A program made the translations under genes and the position numbers. Below the pieces are notes generated by a model that worked only from the letters and a program-made list of their open reading frames with translations, had not been told where the DNA came from and did no database searches. 27,685 nt of DNA, taken from Anaerolinea thermophila (GTDB taxonomy: Bacteria > Chloroflexota > Anaerolineae > Anaerolineales > Villigracilaceae). The DNA is taken from NCBI GenBank assembly GCA_020722305.1, contig DYLB01000002.1, positions 15,077 through 42,761 of the forward strand, in the 5' to 3' direction. This document shows positions 22,798 to 27,685 of this stretch, one piece after another; position 1 is the first letter of the stretch; each line of letters opens with the position of its first letter.

Positions 22798-23934
22798 TTA
22801 TGCAGCCTGGGCTGCGGCGACGGCTTTTTGGGCCGCGTCGGCCAGGGTTTCGGCGGTGATCATGTTGGCATCAGCCAGCAACTGGCGGCCTTCTTCGGCG
22901 TTGGTGCCCACCAGCCGGACGACCATCGGCACTTTGGGCTTGACTTCTTCCATCGCAGCCAGGATGCCGCGGGCGACTTCGTCGCAGCGGGTGATGCCGC
23001 CGAAAATGTTATACAACACGGCCTTGACGTTCGGGTCCGACAGGATGATGCGCATGGCCGCGGCGACCTTTTCAGCGCCTGCGCCGCCGCCGATGTCGAG
23101 GAAGTTGGCCGGTTCGCCGCCGAAGAGTTTGAGGATGTCCATGCTGGTCATGGCCAGGCCGGCGCCATTGACCATGCAGCCGATATTGCCATCGAGTTTG
23201 ATGAACGACAGGCCGTATTTGCGGGCTTCGGTCTCGGCGGGGGCTTCCTCGTCGAGGTCGCGCATCTCAGCCAGGTCGCTATGGCGGAAGAGGGCGTTAT
23301 CGTCAATCAGCATCTTGCCATCAAGCGCCACCAGGCGTTTATCGCGAGTGATAACCAACGGATTGATCTCGGCCAGGGTGGCGTCGTTGGCCAAATAGGC
23401 CTGCCAGAGGCCGTTGGCGATCCGGCCGAAGTCGCGCCAGTAATCCCGCGGCAGGTCAATGAAAGCCGCGATGTCCCGTGCCTGGTAGTCGCGCAGGCCG
23501 AGCAGGGGGTCAACGTGGATCTTGACGATCTTTTCGGGCGTTGTGGCGGCAACTTCCTCAATGTCCACGCCGCCGGCGGCGGAAGCCATGATGATCGGCT
23601 TTTTGGCGGCCCGGTCGTTGGTGATGCCCAGGTAGATTTCCTGGGCGATGTCGGCGGCCTCGTCCACCAGCACCTTGCGGACCGGGAGGCCTTTGATCGT
23701 CATCGCCAGGATATGCGTGGCGAGGGTTTCGGCCTCGTTAGGGTCTTTGGCGACTTTGATCCCGCCGGCCTTGCCGCGTCCGCCGACCAGAACCTGCGAT
23801 TTAATGACGACGCGGCCACCCAGTTCTTCAGCGATCTGCTTGGCTTCGCTGGCGGTAGCCGCAACGCGTCCCTTGGGGATCGGGACGCCATACTTGGAAA
23901 AAAGCTGTTTTGATTGATATTCGTGCAGTTTCAT
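22798..23934 (-). CDS. sucC: Succinyl-CoA synthetase, beta subunit (ADP-forming type)
   Basis: ATP-grasp subunit that binds nucleotide and succinate. Family motifs are KLHEYQSKQLF at the N-terminus, KSQVLVGGRGKAGG (45-58), the metal-binding E189-I-N191-P and D205, VNGAGLAMTSMD (255-266) and NIFGGITRCDEVA (309-321). The 378-residue length is close to that of other SucC proteins. GGGAG lies 5 nt before the ATG. It is the first gene of sucCD. The leader is short and carries a stem-loop. Confidence 0.97.
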   Translation of the reverse strand: MKLHEYQSKQLFSKYGVPIPKGRVAATASEAKQIAEELGGRVVIKSQVLVGGRGKAGGIKVAKDPNEAETLATHILAMTIKGLPVRKVLVDEAADIAQEIYLGITNDRAAKKPIIMASAAGGVDIEEVAATTPEKIVKIHVDPLLGLRDYQARDIAAFIDLPRDYWRDFGRIANGLWQAYLANDATLAEINPLVITRDKRLVALDGKMLIDDNALFRHSDLAEMRDLDEEAPAETEARKYGLSFIKLDGNIGCMVNGAGLAMTSMDILKLFGGEPANFLDIGGGAGAEKVAAAMRIILSDPNVKAVLYNIFGGITRCDEVARGILAAMEEVKPKVPMVVRLVGTNAEEGRQLLADANMITAETLADAAQKAVAAAQAA

Positions 23935-23958
23935 GAGATCTCCCTGATGGACAGTTAA

Positions 23959-23984
23959 ACGCCACGCCGACTTGGACGTGGCGT
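23959..23984 (-). other. Stem-loop between the Agl23-like gene and sucC
   Basis: An 8-bp perfect stem (23959-23966 with 23977-23984) has a 10-nt loop and is followed on the minus strand by TTTAAC. It lies just downstream of the sucC -10 box, so it would form the 5' end of the sucCD mRNA. It also follows the stop of the Agl23-like gene by about 30 nt and could be its weak terminator. The short U-run makes termination uncertain. Confidence 0.55.
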
Positions 23985-23988
23985 CGTC

Positions 23989-23997
23989 ATTATACCA
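23989..23997 (-). promoter_or_regulatory. Extended -10 promoter of sucCD
   Basis: TGGTATAAT on the minus strand is a consensus extended -10. No TTGACA-like box is found at the usual distance, where the sequence overlaps the end of the Agl23-like gene. The expected start is near 23982, about 48 nt before the sucC ATG. Confidence 0.65.
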
Positions 23998-24013
23998 CCA
24001 TGATTTTTTGCCT

Positions 24014-27000
24014 CTACGGCCGAGGCAGTGTAAAGCGCATCAGGCGCATGTTCCCGGCATCGGTGACCCATAGATTGCCGTCGGCGTCGAAGGCCAGGGC
24101 CGCGGCAATGCCGAAGTTGCCCGCTTCCGCTCCGAGTGCGCCCCAGGTGAACAGGACCTCTCCTTTGGGGCTGTAGGCGATGACCCGATAACCTTCGGGA
24201 TCGGTCACGAAGACGTTCCCGTCCTCGTCTACGGCGACGAAGGGTTTGTTGTCCAGCGATTGGCCGTACCAGCCGACGACGTCCCACTGCGCCAGGGGGA
24301 AGTAAGTCAGGCCGTCGTCTGCCGGGGCAAAGGTCTGGATGCGCTGGTTCCAGGTATCGGTGACGTAGAGCGTCCCGTCCTTGCCGATGGCGATCCCGAC
24401 CGGTTCGTCGAATTCGCCCGGGGCCAGGCCCACGGTCCCGAACTGGGATAGGAATTGCCCGCTCTCGTCGAAGATGGCGACCCGTTTGTTGCCGGTGTCC
24501 ATCACGTAGACGCGGCCATCTGAAACGGCGATCCCGCGTGGGCCCCAGAAGGCTTCTCCGGTCTCGCCCAGGCCGTAGACTCCCCAATTGGCGAGCAGGT
24601 CACCTTCCGAATTGAATTTCTGGACCCGGTGGTTCCAGGTGTCGGTCACGTAAACCGAGCCGTCTGGCCCGACGGCGACCCCCCACGGTTCACAGAACGT
24701 GCCGGCTGGGATGTCTGTGGGCGGGGCGGCCGGATAGGGGCAGCCGGGGGAGGCCGTTCCCCAGGCTGAGAGCGGATTGCCCGAAGCATCCAGGTGAACG
24801 ATGCGGTTGTTGCGCGAGTCGGCCACGTAGAGACTGCCGTCCGGCGCGACCGCAATGCCGCGCGGTGCATCGAATTGCCCAAGCTCCTGCCCCCAACTGC
24901 CGACGACGATGTCAGCGTTCAGTTCGATGACCTTGCCCTCGTAGGGGTCGGCGAATACTTCTGTAATGTCTGCCGGGCCGACGCCGTAATTCCAGATCTG
25001 GGCCGCGACGTCCTTGCGGATGTACAGCCGCATCCGGTCGGTCGGCTCCCAGGTGGGCAGGGTCAAGTATTCGCTCCCGGTGGCTTCGGCGTAGAGGGTG
25101 TAGTCGCGGTTCAGCCAGATGTCGAAGATGCCGGCCCGGATGCGCGGGTCGGTCAGGGCCTGCTTGATGCGGTTCCAGTCGAGGTTGAAGTAATCCTGGT
25201 TGGGCCACCACATGCGGGCGTACTCGAATTCGTAGAAGGCCTCCCCGACCACGGGGCCGATTTTGTCGAAGTTCTTGGCGTCCACGATCAGGATGGACGC
25301 GTCGCGCAGCGAACGGGTCGGGTTGTCGAAGGATTGCTGGTTGGTGAAGTCGCGCAGGTACCAAACGACTGGCCAGGATACGCCGGTATCGGGCTGGCTG
25401 GCATCGTAGGCAATCGAGAGGCCCATCCCGCCGGTGATCCGTTTCGAGATTTCCTCGGCCTGTTCGACGACATCCTTGACGCCCCTGGCTGCGTGCGCAT
25501 AGACAAGATATTCTTTGGCGTTGTCGTAATTAATGTAAGCTGCCCTGAAAGCCGCCCGCTCAGTCAGGACGAACAGCAGGGCGAAGAAGGTGAGCGTAAT
25601 CAGGTTGGGAAAGAGGCTGCCGGATGCGATATCTTTTAGCAAATATACCAATCCGACGATGCTGCCGATGGCGACAATTGCCGATAACAGGAAAGTGGAG
25701 GTATCCTGGAGCTGGGCCAGCTCCTTGCCCTGGAACGGGGGATTGGGACCAAGCAGGGACAGGATCCCAGCGCTCAGGCTGAGGATGGTCAGGATCGTCA
25801 GGACGACGATGAGCAGCCCTCGGCTGCGGCGCAGGCCGGCCCAGTCGGTCTGTTCGATGATTTGTCCGAGCGCCCAACCGCCGAGCAGGATCATCGGCCA
25901 AGCCATGTGAACCGTCAGCCAGGGCATTTTTTCGCCGGCGTAGGAGTAAGCGAAAATGGCCGTGACGATCCAGAAGCCCAACAGCCCGAGGAAATTGCGC
26001 AGGTTTTCGTATTCCGTGTGTTCGGGCTGCATGGCGACAGGTTGCGCCGGTTCATCGCTTTCGACGGTTTCCAGGGACTCATCGTCCGTGCCGGCCGTCT
26101 CAGCGGGGGAGCCACCGGAAGGGCGGAGTTGGTTGAGCTTGAAGATGCCGACGAAGATCGCCGCGAAACTGGCGATGGCCGGCAGGAATTCATAAATGGG
26201 GATTTCGATCAAGAGGTAGTAATACCAGGGTTGGCTGCCGCGTTGCACCCCCTGTTGTTCCAGCCAATATCCCAGCGAGCCGACCAGCCCGGTGAAGAAA
26301 CCCTGCCCGTTGGTGAAAACGGTCGTGTACAGCACGGTAAAGATCCCGTAGAACAGGACCGCGTTCTTGACCCAGGTCATCCCGCCCCACCAGATTCCGA
26401 TGACAATCGCCGCCAGTGCGATGGGGACCAGGAACAGGGCCGTGCGGAACATGCCATCGAACGAGTAATCGGTCGGGCTGAAGCCTGCCAGCGTTACCGG
26501 GAACGGGGCCAATTGGGGCAAGACCAGGGTCCCGATCAGGACCAGCAGGTCGAAGGACGGTTCGAGCCGGATGCGTTTCCAGGTGAAGCCGAGTACCAGG
26601 AAATAAGCCGCAATGATGAAGCCGGCCACACTGGCGATCCCCAGGATGGTCAGCGGAGAAATGCTCCCGCCCGGCGCATCCAGCGGAGAGGGGGCGGTCG
26701 TCGGGTCGAGCGGAGGGGCGGTCTCGGTCCCGGTCAATGTTCCGGTCTCGCGGCCGAGGATCCCGAAACCGACCGTCAACCCGGCCAATAACACGGCGAC
26801 AGCCAAGGCGATGACGAACGACCGGTAATGCTCAACTTTGACCCAGGGGCGGCGGGTCACCTGGGCGACAAAATAGATTGCCAGGAAAAGCAGCGCCTGG
26901 GCTGTATAAATGAATGAAGTCTCTTTAGAAGTGTAGTGCAGTGCCAGTGCAAGGGTTGTGTAATAAAGGTATTTCCGCTCTTTCGTCTCCAGGTAGCGCA

Positions 27001-27478
27001 GGATGGCATACAGCATCAACACGCCCAGGAAGCCGACGAAGGCCTCATTGCGCACGTAACGTCCGTAGAACAGCATGAACGGCGAAATGGCCATCATCAC
27101 CCCGGCGATGATGGCGCCGGTCTTCCCCAGGTAACGCCGCCAGTACCAGACCATCCAGACTGTGGCGATGCTGAACAGGGCCGCCGGGATGCGGGCGGTG
27201 AAATCGCTTACGCCAAACAGGAAGTACGACAACGCGATCAGGTGGAACTGGTACGGCCCGTGCATCATCGGGGAGTGCTGGTATCCCTGGCCTTTGTAGA
27301 GCAGCCACGAAAAATAGGTATGCAGGCTCTCGTCGTGACTCATGACGCGTGCGCCCAGCTCGTAGAAACGGGTGGCGATGGCTGCCAGGATGATCAGGCC
27401 GAAGAGGGCCATTTCGATGGTCAAACCGGGGAGTCCGGGGATCAGAGGGCGGTCAAGCCAGGAGCGTTTGTTGTCCAT
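24014..27478 (-). CDS. Agl23-like polytopic membrane protein (TIGR03663 type) fused to an NHL propeller
   Basis: Large membrane protein of about 1154 residues. The N-terminal part (to about 640) has around a dozen hydrophobic helices and resembles PMT/GT39-like glycosyltransferases and the TIGR03663 family. An acidic D49-E50 pair (SHDESLHTYF) lies in the first loop, with HGPYQFHL, RYVRNEAF and SKETSF downstream. An acidic loop rich in Glu and Asp interrupts the helices. Residues about 858-1154 form six NHL repeats, each of the type PxGIAVxxDGxxYVxDxxNxRI, expected to fold as a six-blade propeller, probably outside the membrane. A role in glycan or lipid-linked sugar transfer is likely, but the substrate is unknown. 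The ATG at 27478 has GAGG 3 nt upstream. An in-frame GTG at 27520 would add 14 residues but has no Shine-Dalgarno. Confidence 0.85.
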   Translation of the reverse strand: MDNKRSWLDRPLIPGLPGLTIEMALFGLIILAAIATRFYELGARVMSHDESLHTYFSWLLYKGQGYQHSPMMHGPYQFHLIALSYFLFGVSDFTARIPAALFSIATVWMVWYWRRYLGKTGAIIAGVMMAISPFMLFYGRYVRNEAFVGFLGVLMLYAILRYLETKERKYLYYTTLALALHYTSKETSFIYTAQALLFLAIYFVAQVTRRPWVKVEHYRSFVIALAVAVLLAGLTVGFGILGRETGTLTGTETAPPLDPTTAPSPLDAPGGSISPLTILGIASVAGFIIAAYFLVLGFTWKRIRLEPSFDLLVLIGTLVLPQLAPFPVTLAGFSPTDYSFDGMFRTALFLVPIALAAIVIGIWWGGMTWVKNAVLFYGIFTVLYTTVFTNGQGFFTGLVGSLGYWLEQQGVQRGSQPWYYYLLIEIPIYEFLPAIASFAAIFVGIFKLNQLRPSGGSPAETAGTDDESLETVESDEPAQPVAMQPEHTEYENLRNFLGLLGFWIVTAIFAYSYAGEKMPWLTVHMAWPMILLGGWALGQIIEQTDWAGLRRSRGLLIVVLTILTILSLSAGILSLLGPNPPFQGKELAQLQDTSTFLLSAIVAIGSIVGLVYLLKDIASGSLFPNLITLTFFALLFVLTERAAFRAAYINYDNAKEYLVYAHAARGVKDVVEQAEEISKRITGGMGLSIAYDASQPDTGVSWPVVWYLRDFTNQQSFDNPTRSLRDASILIVDAKNFDKIGPVVGEAFYEFEYARMWWPNQDYFNLDWNRIKQALTDPRIRAGIFDIWLNRDYTLYAEATGSEYLTLPTWEPTDRMRLYIRKDVAAQIWNYGVGPADITEVFADPYEGKVIELNADIVVGSWGQELGQFDAPRGIAVAPDGSLYVADSRNNRIVHLDASGNPLSAWGTASPGCPYPAAPPTDIPAGTFCEPWGVAVGPDGSVYVTDTWNHRVQKFNSEGDLLANWGVYGLGETGEAFWGPRGIAVSDGRVYVMDTGNKRVAIFDESGQFLSQFGTVGLAPGEFDEPVGIAIGKDGTLYVTDTWNQRIQTFAPADDGLTYFPLAQWDVVGWYGQSLDNKPFVAVDEDGNVFVTDPEGYRVIAYSPKGEVLFTWGALGAEAGNFGIAAALAFDADGNLWVTDAGNMRLMRFTLPRP

Positions 27479-27535
27479 AAGCCTCAGTAGGGTGGGGGAA
27501 ATGGTTTGGTTGCATTTCACATGAGTTATAAAGAA

Positions 27536-27589
27536 CGTCCCGAAGGTTTTGTAGGGAAATTTTGGTCGTTTTAGCCAACCTTCGGGACG
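27536..27589 (-). promoter_or_regulatory. Long stem-loop in the leader of the Agl23-like gene
   Basis: A perfect 13-bp inverted repeat (27536-27548 with 27577-27589) encloses a 28-nt spacer. It lies between the predicted transcription start near 27638 and the ATG at 27478. On the minus strand it is followed by TTCTTTATAA, a poor U-tract, so it might attenuate transcription, protect the mRNA or bind a protein. On the plus strand TTTT follows the right arm, so it could also end a transcript from the left, but no plus-strand gene is there. Confidence 0.6.
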
Positions 27590-27644
27590 GTTTTAACTGA
27601 AATGAAACGCACCCAAATGGGTTGGTTGGCAAGTAAACGGTAAG

Positions 27645-27673
27645 ACTATACTGCAAAGTCAGTAATCTGACAA
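27645..27673 (-). promoter_or_regulatory. Promoter of the Agl23-like gene
   Basis: On the minus strand TTGTCA (27668-27673) and TATAGT (27645-27650) are exactly 17 nt apart, with 10 of 12 consensus matches. The expected start is near 27638, giving a leader of about 160 nt. No other gene separates it from the coding region. Confidence 0.72.
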
Positions 27674-27685
27674 GAAGTTACATCC

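Noticed and set aside
22828..23913. A 361-codon plus-strand open frame opposite sucC, and a 274-codon one opposite sucD
   Set aside because: Both are shadows of the clear sucCD genes, with no Shine-Dalgarno or domain to support them.
27453..27656. Small 67-codon minus-strand frame ahead of the Agl23-like gene
   Set aside because: It overlaps the predicted promoter -10 and the leader stem-loop, overlaps the start of the real gene in another frame and has no recognisable features.

Overview
The window looks like a chromosomal segment of a Chloroflexota bacterium, probably Anaerolineae. I infer this from the protein style only: multi-GAF membrane sensors with the NPxLPxTRSE-type GAF core, an Agl23-like membrane protein fused to NHL repeats, and a type 2 IPP isomerase. 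No marker gene fixes the taxon.

Region 1 (18920 down to 1, all minus strand) is one tightly packed gene string of at least ten genes that runs off the left edge. It starts with two stand-alone receiver (REC) proteins. Eight membrane proteins follow, each with a different input region: periplasmic Cache domains, six-helix membrane modules, or both. The seven complete ones go on to one or more GAF domains. The eighth is cut by the left edge before any GAF would appear. None of the seven shows a histidine kinase, GGDEF, EAL, cyclase, phosphatase or chemoreceptor signalling domain. Six of the seven share an unusual C-terminus: a GAF, then a half-GAF-like stretch around an invariant Trp, then a tail of about 45 residues. 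Gene gaps are -8 to +39 nt, so co-expression is likely. This output-less sensor array is the most interesting part of the window.

Region 2 (19045-19191) is a compact tRNA-Gly(CCC) unit with its own promoter and a strong intrinsic terminator, which separates the sensor string from the genes to its right.

Region 3 (19194-21863) holds a trans-polyprenyl diphosphate synthase and type 2 isopentenyl-diphosphate isomerase (both minus strand, isoprenoid synthesis). Divergent from them is an acyl carrier protein gene on the plus strand with a near-consensus promoter and a perfect terminator.

Region 4 (21920-23997) is sucCD, encoding succinyl-CoA synthetase, with an extended -10 promoter.

Region 5 (24014-27673) is a large Agl23-like polytopic membrane protein with a C-terminal six-blade NHL propeller. 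It is preceded by a good promoter and a leader of about 160 nt that contains a 13-bp perfect stem. No intergenic stretch exceeds 300 bases. I saw no CRISPR array, insertion sequence, rRNA or replication origin.
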